DNA from: Acidobacteriota bacterium
Lineage (GTDB): Bacteria > Acidobacteriota > Terriglobia > UBA7540
Direction: 5' to 3'
Assembly: GCA_021828245.1 (NCBI GenBank)
Contig: JAKASC010000010.1
Span: forward strand, 1-21,805
Length of the DNA: 21,805 bases
Shown here: piece by piece, positions 1 through 7,169 of the stretch
Layout of the letters: each line of letters opens with the position of its first letter
How positions within the stretch are numbered: the stretch's first letter is position 1
The notes under the pieces: generated by a model
What the model saw: the letters and a program-made list of their open reading frames with translations, nothing else
What the model was told of the DNA's origin: nothing
Database searches by the model: none
Position numbers and translations under genes: made by a program

Positions 1-2
1 GC

Positions 3-497
3 TTCGGCCGCGAGTGGCGACAGAAAGTGCGGGAACAAATTCCCTACTATTTCTCCATCGAGGCTCAGGGCGAGTGCCTGCCGCGCGAGGACAATTACGT
101 GGAACTGGATCCCGAGGTTAAAGATGCCTGGGGCATTCCGGTGCTTCGAATTCATGCGAGCTACGGGGAAAATGAGCGGGCCATGGCTCAGGCAATGCGC
201 GAGGATCTCGAGAGAATCCTCGACGCCATGAAGCTTCAAGATGCGCGTCTGCCGAGCCGTCACCTGAGCATTTTTGGTAAGAATATCCACGAGTGCGGCA
301 CCGCCCGCATGGGGGATAACCCCAAAAAAAGCGTTGTCAACCGTTATCACCGAATCCACGACGTGAAAAATGTCTTCATCACCGATGGAAGCGTGTTTGT
401 CACTCAAGGGTGTTATGAACCTACGCTCACCATCATGGCCCTGTCCTGCCGCGCCGGTGAACTAATCGCCGAATCTTTCCGGCGGAACGAATTGTGA
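3..497 (+). CDS. GMC family oxidoreductase, C-terminal fragment (5' end outside window)
   Basis: This is the C-terminal part (about 164 residues) of an FAD-dependent glucose-methanol-choline oxidoreductase, which oxidises an alcohol or sugar hydroxyl. The frame is open to the window edge, so the FAD-binding N-terminus lies upstream. The family's C-terminal signature is visible: a His followed by Glu-Cys-Gly-Thr-Ala-Arg-Met-Gly, then Ser-Val-Val-Asn, an Arg-Ile-His-Asp-Val segment, the Asp-Gly-Ser block and Glu-Pro-Thr-Leu-Thr-Ile-Met-Ala-Leu. In many relatives the residue before Pro-Thr-Leu-Thr is Asn; here it is Glu. The gene ends 80 bases before a subunit-3-like gene on the same strand, the arrangement of two- or three-subunit periplasmic flavin dehydrogenases. 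Substrate cannot be told. The family call is secure. Confidence 0.93.
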   Translation, partial: FGREWRQKVREQIPYYFSIEAQGECLPREDNYVELDPEVKDAWGIPVLRIHASYGENERAMAQAMREDLERILDAMKLQDARLPSRHLSIFGKNIHECGTARMGDNPKKSVVNRYHRIHDVKNVFITDGSVFVTQGCYEPTLTIMALSCRAGELIAESFRRNEL

Positions 498-577
498 GGC
501 AACGGTTGGGGGGTCGCCTTCCATGGTGAAGGACGAGTGATAATGAGCGGAGCGCCGACATTCTGGGGCGGAGTGTG

Positions 578-1474
578 ATGAGAGAGGGCAAAAAAAGGGA
601 CCGACGCGCCAAAGGCAGCGGGGTGGGAGGCCGACCAAAGCTCACCCGCCGAGAATGGCTCGCGCGCCTGGGCGAGGCGGCGGCCGCCTGGAGCCTCGGC
701 GGCCCGCGGACTGAATCCGTTCCGTTGCCTCGCGTGCTTCAAGACCTCGGGCGGCAAGGCTCGGCGACGCTGCCTCCGGGTCTCTATCAGCCGTCGCTTG
801 ATTGCCTGACGCACGCCCTCGAAGATGATGGGCAGTATGCAACGATTCCCGCCGGCACGAAAACGGATTACCTTCGTCCGCTTAATGGCCCCTATCGGCC
901 GGTTTTCTTTACGCCCGCGGAACTCACCACAGTACGTCGTTTGATTGGCATCATGTTGGGTGGGCCTCCAGGGGCTTCGCGGAAAAGCTTCAAAAGCTCT
1001 CGTCAAACCTGTGAGGAGATTGCGGAGTGGACAGACCGAACGCTGGCTCAAGCACCGGCGATCCGCGAAGCAGCGCGCAACCTTTCTCCCCAGCATCGAA
1101 CCCTGGCCGTGCGTTATTTCGGTGAGGATGCGGTCAATCAACTTGAAACGGCTGACCTGCAAAAAACCTGGCGCGCCGGACTTAACTGGCTTGCCGCTCA
1201 GTCGCGTCAGCAGTACGGCCGCTCTTTGAGCCGCGCGAACAACGCGATGCTTCGGCGGCTGCTTGAACAAATCAGCGACGCTCGGCAACCTGAAAATCTC
1301 CCCGAGGTTCACCAAGACTTTTTCAGGTTGCTGAAAGAGGCAGTCATTCGAGGCTATTACACCTCGGCGCGCGGCCTGCGAGAACTTGATTACAAAGGTA
1401 ACGCCTTTTATGCGGCTTCGCCCGGCTGCCCGGGAGCCCTCAGCAAGCTTCCGGCATCTTCTCACAAGTCGTGA
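578..1474 (+). CDS. gluconate 2-dehydrogenase subunit 3 family protein
   Basis: About 298 residues, resembling the small subunit of membrane or periplasmic flavin dehydrogenases (gluconate 2-dehydrogenase subunit 3 family), which helps mature or export the GMC catalytic subunit. Near the N-terminus is a twin-arginine-like motif, Thr-Arg-Arg-Glu-Trp-Leu-Ala, followed by a short Ala-rich stretch, consistent with Tat export. The middle has the family pattern of Phe-Phe-Thr-Pro-Ala-Glu-Leu followed by helices. The C-terminus has the typical Gly-Tyr-Tyr-Thr-Ser and Leu-Asp-Tyr-Lys-Gly-Asn motif ending in a Cys-Pro. A GTG at 575 is also possible; the ATG at 578 sits behind GGGGCGGAG. It directly follows the GMC gene, so the two probably form one enzyme. 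No cytochrome c subunit is visible downstream. Confidence 0.85.
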   Translation: MREGKKRDRRAKGSGVGGRPKLTRREWLARLGEAAAAWSLGGPRTESVPLPRVLQDLGRQGSATLPPGLYQPSLDCLTHALEDDGQYATIPAGTKTDYLRPLNGPYRPVFFTPAELTTVRRLIGIMLGGPPGASRKSFKSSRQTCEEIAEWTDRTLAQAPAIREAARNLSPQHRTLAVRYFGEDAVNQLETADLQKTWRAGLNWLAAQSRQQYGRSLSRANNAMLRRLLEQISDARQPENLPEVHQDFFRLLKEAVIRGYYTSARGLRELDYKGNAFYAASPGCPGALSKLPASSHKS

Positions 1475-1557
1475 GCCTGGGTTTCTCGAAAGGACTGGCG
1501 ACGCAGTTCTGACTGAGCGGCCGGCAGTTCGCAGGACAATATTGTTGAGGAGGCATG

Positions 1558-2970
1558 ATGAAATTTTCCGAACAATTTCCCGGCACCGTAGCGGGGTGGG
1601 AGCCGCGGTCGAGGAGGATGGGTTGGCTTGGAGTCATCGTGTTGGGGATGGCGGCGATGGCGGTCAGCGCGAGCGCCGGCAATGCGCCGCTACCCCGCGC
1701 GCCCCACTCGCGCGTGATCAACCTGACGGGCGTAGGGTATTTTGACGAGCCTTCCATTGCAGTCAATCCTCTCCAGCCGCAACAACTCGTGGCGGCTTTC
1801 CAAGTGCCGGCGCACGTCGTTTACTCTGACGATGGAGGCACGCATTGGCGTGTGGCTTCCGGCACCGCCCCCTCCAACTACCGGGTTTCAGGAGACGTAT
1901 CTGTTGCCTTCGACAACCATGGCCATGCTTTTCTCTGCTACATTGCTTTCGACAAGCTAGGAACAGAAAATTATTGGGCGCACGATGCCACGCGCAACGG
2001 CGTCTTTGTTCGCCGGTCGCTGGACGGGGGCCGGCACTGGCAACGCCGAGCCATTCCGCTCCTTGCTCATCCCACCCAGCCTGGCATTCCTTTTGAGGAT
2101 AAGCCCTATATCGTGGCTGATGACAGTCATGGTCCTTATGCCGGGAATCTCTATGTGGGGTGGACGCACTTTACCTTGTCGAAATCGGTCATTTATTTTT
2201 CACGCTCCACAAACGCCGGCCGGAGTTGGTCGGCGCCCATTCAGATCAGCACCGCGCCCGGCTTGCCTCGGGATGACAACGGCGCGCTCGAAGGGTTCAC
2301 GGGCGCCGTGGGACCTCATAGCACGCTGTACGTGGCCTGGGCGGATGGGCGGGGCATCGTTTTTACTTCCTCCCGTGACGGCGGCCGTAGTTTCCGGGCA
2401 CCTCGCCGTGTCATTGACACTGCTCCGCCGTATTTTAGGGTAGAGGACGTGAGTCGGTCGAACGGCTTTCCCGTTCTTGGCTGTAATCAGCAAACCGGGC
2501 AGCTCTACGTGGCTTGGAGCGATTATCGCAACGGGGACGTGGATGTTTTCGTCTCCACCTCCGCCGACCACGGCCGAACGTGGGGCCCGGCGGTCCGTGT
2601 GAATTCTGACCCGCTGCATGATGGCGCGGACCAATTTTTTCAATGGATGGCCGTGGACCCCATCAGCGGCGCGGTCAACGTCGTCTTCTACGACCGCCGC
2701 GGCGACCCGCGCAATCGCAAGGCTACAGTTACGCTGGCTCGCTCGACCGACGGTGGCAAGACATTTATCAACTATGCATGGACACGCAAACCTTTTAACC
2801 CACGGGATAACTTTATCGGCGATTACACGGGCCTTGCGGCCTTCGGCAATCGCGTCTTCGGCGTGTGGACCGAGGAAGCAGGCGGCCGGCTCTTCCGGCA
2901 CGGTAGTGGGCCGCCGCCAGTGGCCCGGCCTCACAGTCGGGTACGGTTCGGCGTGGCCGATTTCAAATAG
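1558..2970 (+). CDS. secreted BNR/Asp-box repeat protein (sialidase-fold beta-propeller)
   Basis: About 470 residues. After a basic segment (Arg-Ser-Arg-Arg) there is a hydrophobic stretch around residues 22-40 ending Ser-Ala-Ser-Ala, a likely signal peptide, so the protein is exported. Six Asp-box motifs (Ser-x-Asp-x-Gly-x-x-Trp/Phe type) recur at about residues 90, 154, 217, 272, 335 and 396, as in the six-bladed propeller of sialidases. The catalytic Phe-Arg-Ile-Pro motif and arginine triad of true sialidases are not recognisable, so a non-sialidase glycan-binding or hydrolase role is as likely. AGGAGG at 1548-1553 favours the second of two adjacent ATGs. It follows the dehydrogenase pair but has no obvious functional link to it. 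Confidence 0.85.
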   Translation: MKFSEQFPGTVAGWEPRSRRMGWLGVIVLGMAAMAVSASAGNAPLPRAPHSRVINLTGVGYFDEPSIAVNPLQPQQLVAAFQVPAHVVYSDDGGTHWRVASGTAPSNYRVSGDVSVAFDNHGHAFLCYIAFDKLGTENYWAHDATRNGVFVRRSLDGGRHWQRRAIPLLAHPTQPGIPFEDKPYIVADDSHGPYAGNLYVGWTHFTLSKSVIYFSRSTNAGRSWSAPIQISTAPGLPRDDNGALEGFTGAVGPHSTLYVAWADGRGIVFTSSRDGGRSFRAPRRVIDTAPPYFRVEDVSRSNGFPVLGCNQQTGQLYVAWSDYRNGDVDVFVSTSADHGRTWGPAVRVNSDPLHDGADQFFQWMAVDPISGAVNVVFYDRRGDPRNRKATVTLARSTDGGKTFINYAWTRKPFNPRDNFIGDYTGLAAFGNRVFGVWTEEAGGRLFRHGSGPPPVARPHSRVRFGVADFK

Positions 2971-3087
2971 CCGGCAGGATGCTCATCCCGCCCCGAGTGG
3001 GCCGTGAGCCACAAGGAAAGGGTTGCTCGAAGCCGGCCCGGGGGGTGTGCTGCCGAAAGCCAGCTATTCTGCGCCGCGAACAGCATT

Positions 3088-3116
3088 CTGTTATAATCCC
3101 CCTCATCCGGGAGGGG
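3088..3116 (+). promoter_or_regulatory. extended -10 promoter and ribosome binding site of the SpoIIE-type phosphatase gene
   Basis: TGTTATAAT at 3089-3097 is a perfect extended -10 element (TG, one base, TATAAT). The hexamer 17 bases upstream, CTGCGC, is a poor -35, as is usual for extended -10 promoters. GGGAGG at 3109-3114 lies six bases before the ATG at 3121 and is a strong ribosome binding site. The predicted leader is under 20 bases. Confidence 0.6.
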
Positions 3117-3120
3117 ATCC

Positions 3121-3918
3121 ATGAGCCTGGAGTCAACGGGCGTTGCTGAAGCCGGCGTCGGCGAAAGCCTGCTCGCTTGCCTACAGCGCCTTCGCCAACA
3201 CGAAATCGAAGAAGCGCGTCGCCTCCAACTGGCCATGATCCCGGCGGAGCCTTTGCGGACGCCTTCGGTTGAGGTGGTTGCCAAGATTCGTCCCGTGGCG
3301 GAAGTGGGCGGTGACTTTCTCGATTACTTTCAAATTCCGGATGGCCGGATCGGCTTTTATGTCGGCGATGTAGTGGGGAAGGGCTTGCCGGCCGCTCTGT
3401 TCGCCGCACTCACCATCGGGACGCTTCGCGGTTTCAACAAGCACATGGAGACCCCTTGCTCGCTGCTGACCCATCTCAATCAGCGTTTGCGCGTTCATAA
3501 CCTTGCTGGCCGCTATTGCGCCGTCCAGTATGGCCTTTTTGAACCCCTTGAGCGGAGGCTGGAGTTTGCCAATGCCGCGTTGCCTCTGCCGTTGCACCTT
3601 TCCCCATTGGGCCCTCGGTGGCTCGGGCAGGGCGGTCTGCCATCGGGCCTGCTGCACGAGGCTTGTTACGAACTGCACGGGATGAGGCTGGAGCCGGGAG
3701 AAGCCGTCGTGTTTTATACCGATGGGATTGCCGAGGCGGCGCGGGCCGACGGCGAGGAATTTGGCTGCGATCGCCTGGCCGCGGCCATGGATCAATGCCG
3801 CCACTTACCCGCGGCCGAGCAATTGGATCGCTTGTTCGACGCGGTAGATGCTTTCGTGGCGGGAGCACCTCAGCACGATGACATGACGGTTCTTCTGCTG
3901 AAGCTTGCCGCCGAGTGA
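3121..3918 (+). CDS. PP2C-type Ser/Thr phosphatase, SpoIIE/RsbU family
   Basis: 265 residues comprising almost only a SpoIIE-like PPM phosphatase domain. A short helical N-terminus (about residues 15-40, a likely coiled coil) leads into Ala-Arg-Arg-Leu-Gln-Leu-Ala-Met-Ile-Pro. The metal-binding motifs are intact: Gly-Gly-Asp-Phe (Asp65), Val-Gly-Asp-Val-Val-Gly-Lys-Gly (Asp83), Phe-Tyr-Thr-Asp-Gly (Asp201) and the terminal His-Asp-Asp-Met-Thr (Asp253/254). Relatives dephosphorylate anti-sigma-factor antagonists in partner-switching stress pathways. Unlike most, it carries no GAF, PAS or response-regulator sensor domain, and no STAS or anti-sigma kinase gene is adjacent, so its signal input and partner are unknown. 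It has its own promoter and is convergent with the metallophosphoesterase gene. Confidence 0.93.
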   Translation: MSLESTGVAEAGVGESLLACLQRLRQHEIEEARRLQLAMIPAEPLRTPSVEVVAKIRPVAEVGGDFLDYFQIPDGRIGFYVGDVVGKGLPAALFAALTIGTLRGFNKHMETPCSLLTHLNQRLRVHNLAGRYCAVQYGLFEPLERRLEFANAALPLPLHLSPLGPRWLGQGGLPSGLLHEACYELHGMRLEPGEAVVFYTDGIAEAARADGEEFGCDRLAAAMDQCRHLPAAEQLDRLFDAVDAFVAGAPQHDDMTVLLLKLAAE

Positions 3919-3985
3919 AGGCCCTCCGCACAGCCTTCTCCGCGCGGCAGCTTCCGGCCATGCCGCCATTGCCATGAGCAGGTTT

Positions 3986-4825
3986 TCACGCTGCGCGGCG
4001 CAGGCGCAGGCAGGCGATCTCCGGGGGGCAAGCCACGCGCCATGGCACCACGACCTTCCCAATGCCTCGGTTGACGTAAATCTGTGTTTTTTCCAATTGA
4101 TTCCATCCCTCGACAAACCGCTCTCCTAAGCGGAATCGGCCGTAAATTCGTCCGAAGAACGGAAGCCGCACTTGTCCTCCGTGAGTGTGGCCCGAGAGCA
4201 CTAAGTCCGTGCCATGGCGCAGAGCGGGTCGAATTCCGAGCGGATTATGGCAGAGCAGAATCTTGGGATCGGCAAGCGGCAGGTGCCGAAAGGCGCGTCG
4301 AAAATCATCTGCCTGCCACCAAAGATCATCCACGCCAACCAGCCATAGCCGTGCCCGTCCCACGTGCAGGGCGTGATGGCGATTGCGTAGCACCGTGATG
4401 CCCTGATGTTCCAGCGCGCGGGTCATCGCCTCAGCTCCCACCTGGAAGTCGTGATTTCCCAGCACGGCAAAGACACCCCGCCGCGCGTCAAGCCGACCGA
4501 GAGCTCGTGCCACCGGAGCAATGCACGCGGGCGAAAGTGTTACATAGTCGCCCGTCAAGGCGACGAGATCCGGGCGCAGGCGATTGGCCAGTTCGACCGC
4601 ACGTTCCACCTCCTCGATGGGCGTGAACCGACTGTGGTGGAGATCGGTCAGATGAACAATGCGCCAGCCGTCGTAGGCTTCCCCCAGCCGCGAAAGGTGG
4701 ATGTCGAGGTGGGTGATTTCCGGGGTTTGAAAGCGGGCAAGCAGCCGCTCTTGGTCTGGGCTTGTGAGGGCCAGCGTCACCAGCCCGCGCGAGCGGCCCG
4801 CCGCCAGCCGTCTGGGTGCCCTCAT
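3986..4825 (-). CDS. calcineurin-like metallophosphoesterase (YkuE/YaeI type)
   Basis: 279 residues with a full dinuclear metallophosphoesterase site: Asp-Leu-His (Asp61, His63), Gly-Asp (Asp93), Gly-Asn-His-Asp (Asn124-Asp126), a His in Cys-His-Asn-Pro (His193) and Gly-His-Thr-His-Gly-Gly-Gln (His213, His215). The ending, Tyr-Val-Asn-Arg-Gly-Ile-Gly then Cys-Pro-Pro-Glu-Ile, matches the YkuE/YaeI branch, whose members include membrane-associated UDP-diacylglucosamine-type hydrolases. No transmembrane helix or signal peptide is seen at the N-terminus, although many relatives have one, so a cytosolic or peripheral location is inferred. It is the last gene of the moaDE - inositol phosphatase run, 57 bases after its neighbour. 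The exact substrate is not determinable. Confidence 0.9.
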   Translation of the reverse strand: MRAPRRLAAGRSRGLVTLALTSPDQERLLARFQTPEITHLDIHLSRLGEAYDGWRIVHLTDLHHSRFTPIEEVERAVELANRLRPDLVALTGDYVTLSPACIAPVARALGRLDARRGVFAVLGNHDFQVGAEAMTRALEHQGITVLRNRHHALHVGRARLWLVGVDDLWWQADDFRRAFRHLPLADPKILLCHNPLGIRPALRHGTDLVLSGHTHGGQVRLPFFGRIYGRFRLGERFVEGWNQLEKTQIYVNRGIGKVVVPWRVACPPEIACLRLRRAA

Positions 4826-4882
4826 TCCATGCCTCTCGTTTCGGGCGCGCCGCTTGGGGCGTCGGCGTTCCCCATCCGCTGA

Positions 4883-5677
4883 TTACGCTCGCGGGGCGCG
4901 TTGAGCCATCACTTCGGAGAAAACCTGCACGCTCTCCTCGTGGATGTGCCCGTTGGAAGCGAAGATCTCATGGCCCAGCAGCTCAAAGGGGCGACCTGCC
5001 AGATCAGTGATTTTCCCTCCTGCCTCGGTAACCATGAGCGACCCCGCCGCCTTGTCCCAAGGATTCAGCTTTAATTCCCAAAATCCATCAAACCTGCCCG
5101 CGGCTACCGAACAGAGGTCCAGCGCGGCTGAGCCGGCGCGCCGGATGCCGTGCGAAAGTTGGGTTAGACGGAAAAAGAGTTCCATATTGACTTCGTGATT
5201 GGAGGCGAAAGGGGGAAAGCCCGTGGCGAGCAAGCTTTCCGACAAGGTCCGAGTTTTTGAAACGTTGAGCCGCCTATGATTCAAATAGGCTCCCGCGCCG
5301 CGCTCCGCGGTGAAGAGTTCCTCCCGCGTCGGGTCGTACACCGCGCCGGCGATGACTTCGCCGCGGTAGGCAAGGCCGAGGCTGACGCAAAAGACCGGAA
5401 AGCCGTGCGCAAAATTGGTGGTCCCATCCAGCGGGTCCACATACCAACAATAATCGGAGTCGCTCTCCAGGCCACTCCCTTCCTCGGCGACGATAGCATG
5501 TTTTGGAAAGTGGCTATGCAGGCGTTCAACAATGAGCGCTTCCGAGCGCCGATCGGCATCGGTTACAAGATCGGCTGGCCGCTTGTAGGCAATTTCATGA
5601 GGTCGTTGCGCCAGTTGAGCAATCAGCGCTCCAGCTTCACGCGCAATCTCCACCGCGATTTCCAGGTATTCCGGCAT
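4883..5677 (-). CDS. suhB: inositol monophosphatase family protein (SuhB-like)
   Basis: 264 residues, the normal size for the family, which hydrolyses inositol-1-phosphate or related sugar phosphates with Mg2+. All landmarks are present: Val-Ala-Glu-Glu (residues 63-66), the metal-binding block Asp-Pro-Leu-Asp-Gly-Thr-Thr-Asn (81-88), the Gly-Ser-Ala-Ala-Leu-Asp-Leu segment near 182 and the C-terminal Asn-Pro-Trp-Asp (Asp208). It lies 72 bases after moaDE and 57 before the metallophosphoesterase on the same strand, probably in one operon. Only a weak GAGAAAA ribosome binding site precedes the ATG. Members also act on fructose-1,6-bisphosphate or histidinol phosphate, so the symbol denotes the family rather than a proven substrate. 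Confidence 0.92.
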   Translation of the reverse strand: MPEYLEIAVEIAREAGALIAQLAQRPHEIAYKRPADLVTDADRRSEALIVERLHSHFPKHAIVAEEGSGLESDSDYCWYVDPLDGTTNFAHGFPVFCVSLGLAYRGEVIAGAVYDPTREELFTAERGAGAYLNHRRLNVSKTRTLSESLLATGFPPFASNHEVNMELFFRLTQLSHGIRRAGSAALDLCSVAAGRFDGFWELKLNPWDKAAGSLMVTEAGGKITDLAGRPFELLGHEIFASNGHIHEESVQVFSEVMAQRAPRA

Positions 5678-5749
5678 AACGTTTTCTCGAGATATCTTTA
5701 AGTCCGTCTCGCCGCCCGAATGAAAAACGTTGAGCGCGTCCGTACTAGC

Positions 5750-6454
5750 TCACCGATGTGCCTCGGCGACGATGCGGCTCTGATCTTCACTTTCTGCCCA
5801 GACTGCTCCGTCCTCAAAATATTCCTTTTTCCAAATTGGGACAGTCTGCTTCAGGCGGTCAATTGCATAACGGCACGCTTCGAAGGCAGGCCCGCGATGC
5901 GGGGCGGCCACTGCAATCACCACGCTCGTTTCACCAATCTCGACGCGTCCCAGGCGGTGAACCATCGCGATGCTCTCGATGGAGAAGCGCTTTTGGACTT
6001 CTGCGCCAATCTCTCGCATCCGTCGAAGCGCCAGCGGTTCATAAGCTTCATATTCGAGGTACAAGGACCGTCGCCCCGCCAAGCTGTTCCGAACAATACC
6101 CTCAAAAACCACCACGGCGCCGTCCGTGGGGCGTTTCAAGAGGCGGGAGATTTCCTCGGCGTGGAGCGGTTCGTGTGTCAGGGCGTAGAAAGAATCCTCA
6201 CTTCCGCCGCTAACGGGCGGCATCACCGCCAACTCGTCCCCGTCACGGAGCGCGTGTTCGGGCGTCACCAGTTCTTCGTTTAAGGCGAATTGCAGCGACG
6301 CGGACACGCGCTCGAGCGTCGGAAACCGGCCCTCATAGGCGCGCCACAGCCCCGCCACCGTCTCGCCCTCCGGCACCTCAACCTCGTCTTCACGCCGGCC
6401 CGTGAGGTCGTGCGTCAAACCGAAAAACAGGACCTTAACCCGCATCGTCGCCAT
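5750..6454 (-). CDS. moaX: MoaD-MoaE fusion, molybdopterin synthase
   Basis: 234 residues joining both halves of molybdopterin synthase, which adds two sulfurs to precursor Z (cyclic pyranopterin monophosphate) in molybdenum cofactor synthesis. Residues 4-84 are the ubiquitin-like MoaD part, ending Met-Pro-Pro-Val-Ser-Gly-Gly (Gly83-Gly84). MoaE follows without a linker, from about residue 88, with Glu-Gly-Ile-Val-Arg-Asn, Tyr-Glu-Ala-Tyr-Glu-Pro, His-Arg-Leu-Gly, and Lys-Gln-Thr-Val-Pro-Ile-Trp-Lys-Lys-Glu (Lys202 and Lys209, corresponding to the catalytic lysines of E. coli MoaE). The MoaD Gly-Gly must normally be a free C-terminus for thiocarboxylation, so cleavage or another sulfur route is needed. 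Similar fusions (MoaX) occur in mycobacteria. It is the first gene of the minus-strand run; a second in-frame ATG is at 6445. Confidence 0.94.
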   Translation of the reverse strand: MATMRVKVLFFGLTHDLTGRREDEVEVPEGETVAGLWRAYEGRFPTLERVSASLQFALNEELVTPEHALRDGDELAVMPPVSGGSEDSFYALTHEPLHAEEISRLLKRPTDGAVVVFEGIVRNSLAGRRSLYLEYEAYEPLALRRMREIGAEVQKRFSIESIAMVHRLGRVEIGETSVVIAVAAPHRGPAFEACRYAIDRLKQTVPIWKKEYFEDGAVWAESEDQSRIVAEAHR

Positions 6455-6462
6455 TTCCGTTC

Positions 6463-6468
6463 AGTATA
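6463..6468 (-). promoter_or_regulatory. candidate -10 element of moaDE
   Basis: On the minus strand TATACT (5 of 6 to consensus) ends eight bases before the ATG at 6454. Transcription would start within a few bases of that ATG, so the mRNA would be leaderless or nearly so. No good -35 is seen 17 bases upstream (CGCTTC). Weak evidence beyond the hexamer itself. Confidence 0.3.
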
Positions 6469-6581
6469 TACCCAACCTTCGATCCGAAGCGAATGTTCGC
6501 GCGCCGGAGCCCCTCGATGAATCCGTATTCCGCCTGTTCTCGGAGACCACGAGGCAAGGCCGGCCTAACACCTATGCAGAA

Positions 6582-6603
6582 GTTATATAACCACGAGTTG
6601 TGG
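6582..6603. promoter_or_regulatory. dyad symmetry in the divergent moaDE / XRE regulator intergenic region
   Basis: GTTATATAAC (6582-6591) is a perfect 10-base palindrome, followed at once by CCAC-GAGTT-GTGG (6591-6603), a second inverted repeat. They lie between two divergent genes, one of which encodes a helix-turn-helix protein, so an operator for autoregulation is a reasonable guess. Short A/T palindromes also arise by chance. Confidence 0.3.
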
Positions 6604-6614
6604 ACTTCGTTAAT

Positions 6615-6661
6615 TTGACAATGGATCGTTGACAAGCCTGCCCTCATTCTGTTTTTATAAA
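6615..6661 (+). promoter_or_regulatory. promoter of the XRE regulator, with two TTGACA hexamers
   Basis: Perfect -35 hexamers TTGACA occur at 6615-6620 and 6629-6634. The second is followed after 18 bases by TTTTAT (6653-6658), or after 21 bases by the closer match TATAAA (6656-6661). Transcription would begin at about 6665-6668, which coincides with the GTG proposed as the start of the regulator gene. Confidence 0.45.
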
Positions 6662-6664
6662 ACT

Positions 6665-7003
6665 GTGCAAGTAGGCAAACAAATTCGGGCCATCCGCGAG
6701 GCCAAGGGCCTTTCCCAGGGTGACATCGAGAAAAGCTCCGGCCTGCTGCGCTCCTACATTTCGCGCGTGGAAGGGGGTTACACGGCTCCTTCCCTCGCGA
6801 CACTGGAAAAGTTCGCCAAGGCGCTCGGGGTTGAGACCTATCAGTTGTTATTTTCGCGCCAAGGCCGACCGGTGCAGGCGCGCCTCCCCGCCCGAAGCGG
6901 GCCATCGAGATCCCTGCGCCGCTTGATCAAATACTTCGAGCGCATGGGCGCCCCCAACCGTCGCCTGCTCCTCACCTTGGCCGCCAAGTTGAGCAAGGAG
7001 TAA
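6665..7003 (+). CDS. small XRE-family helix-turn-helix transcriptional regulator
   Basis: 112 residues from a GTG at 6665. Residues 4-58 form a Cro/C1-type HTH: Gly-Lys-Gln-Ile-Arg-Ala-Ile-Arg, Gly-Leu-Ser-Gln-Gly-Asp-Ile-Glu, Ser-Tyr-Ile-Ser-Arg-Val-Glu and Pro-Ser-Leu-Ala-Thr-Leu-Glu. The rest is a basic tail with no known domain. An in-frame TTG at 6629 would add 12 residues (Thr-Ser-Leu-Pro-Ser...) unlike the usual short Val/Gly-Lys start of the family, and it overlaps a TTGACA promoter hexamer, so 6665 is preferred. No ribosome binding site precedes 6665, which would fit a leaderless message. Targets are unknown; the gene is divergent from moaDE and convergent with tRNA-Arg. Confidence 0.85.
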   Translation: MQVGKQIRAIREAKGLSQGDIEKSSGLLRSYISRVEGGYTAPSLATLEKFAKALGVETYQLLFSRQGRPVQARLPARSGPSRSLRRLIKYFERMGAPNRRLLLTLAAKLSKE

Positions 7004-7011
7004 GCTGCTCT

Positions 7012-7034
7012 CCGGCCCTTCCGGCAACATTGCC
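7012..7034. terminator. two small hairpins between convergent regulator gene and tRNA-Arg
   Basis: CCGG-CCCTT-CCGG (7012-7024) and GGCAA-CA-TTGCC (7023-7034) overlap by two bases and lie between the XRE stop codon and the 3' end of tRNA-Arg. The position suits a bidirectional terminator, but the stems are short and there is no T tract. Confidence 0.25.
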
Positions 7035-7053
7035 AACGAGGTCGAGCTGAGGC

Positions 7054-7130
7054 TGGCGCGCCTGGAGGGATTCGAACCCCCGACCTACAGATTCGAAGTC
7101 TGCCGCTCTATCCATCTGAGCTACAGGCGC
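7054..7130 (-). tRNA. tRNA-Arg (anticodon TCG)
   Basis: The minus strand folds as a cloverleaf: acceptor GCGCCTG/CAGGCGC, a D-arm beginning TAGCTCAG, an anticodon arm with loop CTTCGAA (anticodon TCG, reading CGA), and a T-arm with GGTTCGAATCC. The 3' CCA is encoded (7054-7056). Confidence 0.97.
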
Positions 7131-7139
7131 GAAATTTTC

Positions 7140-7168
7140 AATTTATCATTATTGAGGCAAGCGTTCAA
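7140..7168 (-). promoter_or_regulatory. promoter of tRNA-Arg
   Basis: On the minus strand TTGAAC (7168-7163) and TAAATT (7145-7140) are separated by exactly 17 bases, with a TGA extended -10 context. The predicted start is a few bases before the mature tRNA 5' end at 7130, as expected for a single tRNA gene. Confidence 0.5.
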
Positions 7169-7169
7169 A

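Noticed and set aside
413..1465. 350-codon reading frame on the minus strand
   Set aside because: It lies opposite the well-supported subunit-3 gene, has no recognisable domain, and its Arg/Pro-rich make-up is typical of a shadow frame.
1558..2970. Calling the Asp-box protein a true sialidase
   Set aside because: Asp-boxes are structural. The Phe-Arg-Ile-Pro motif and catalytic residues are not recognisable.
3990..4002. Perfect CTGCGC-G-GCGCAG palindrome considered as a terminator
   Set aside because: It lies inside the metallophosphoesterase coding end, with Arg/Leu codons explaining the sequence, and no T tract follows.
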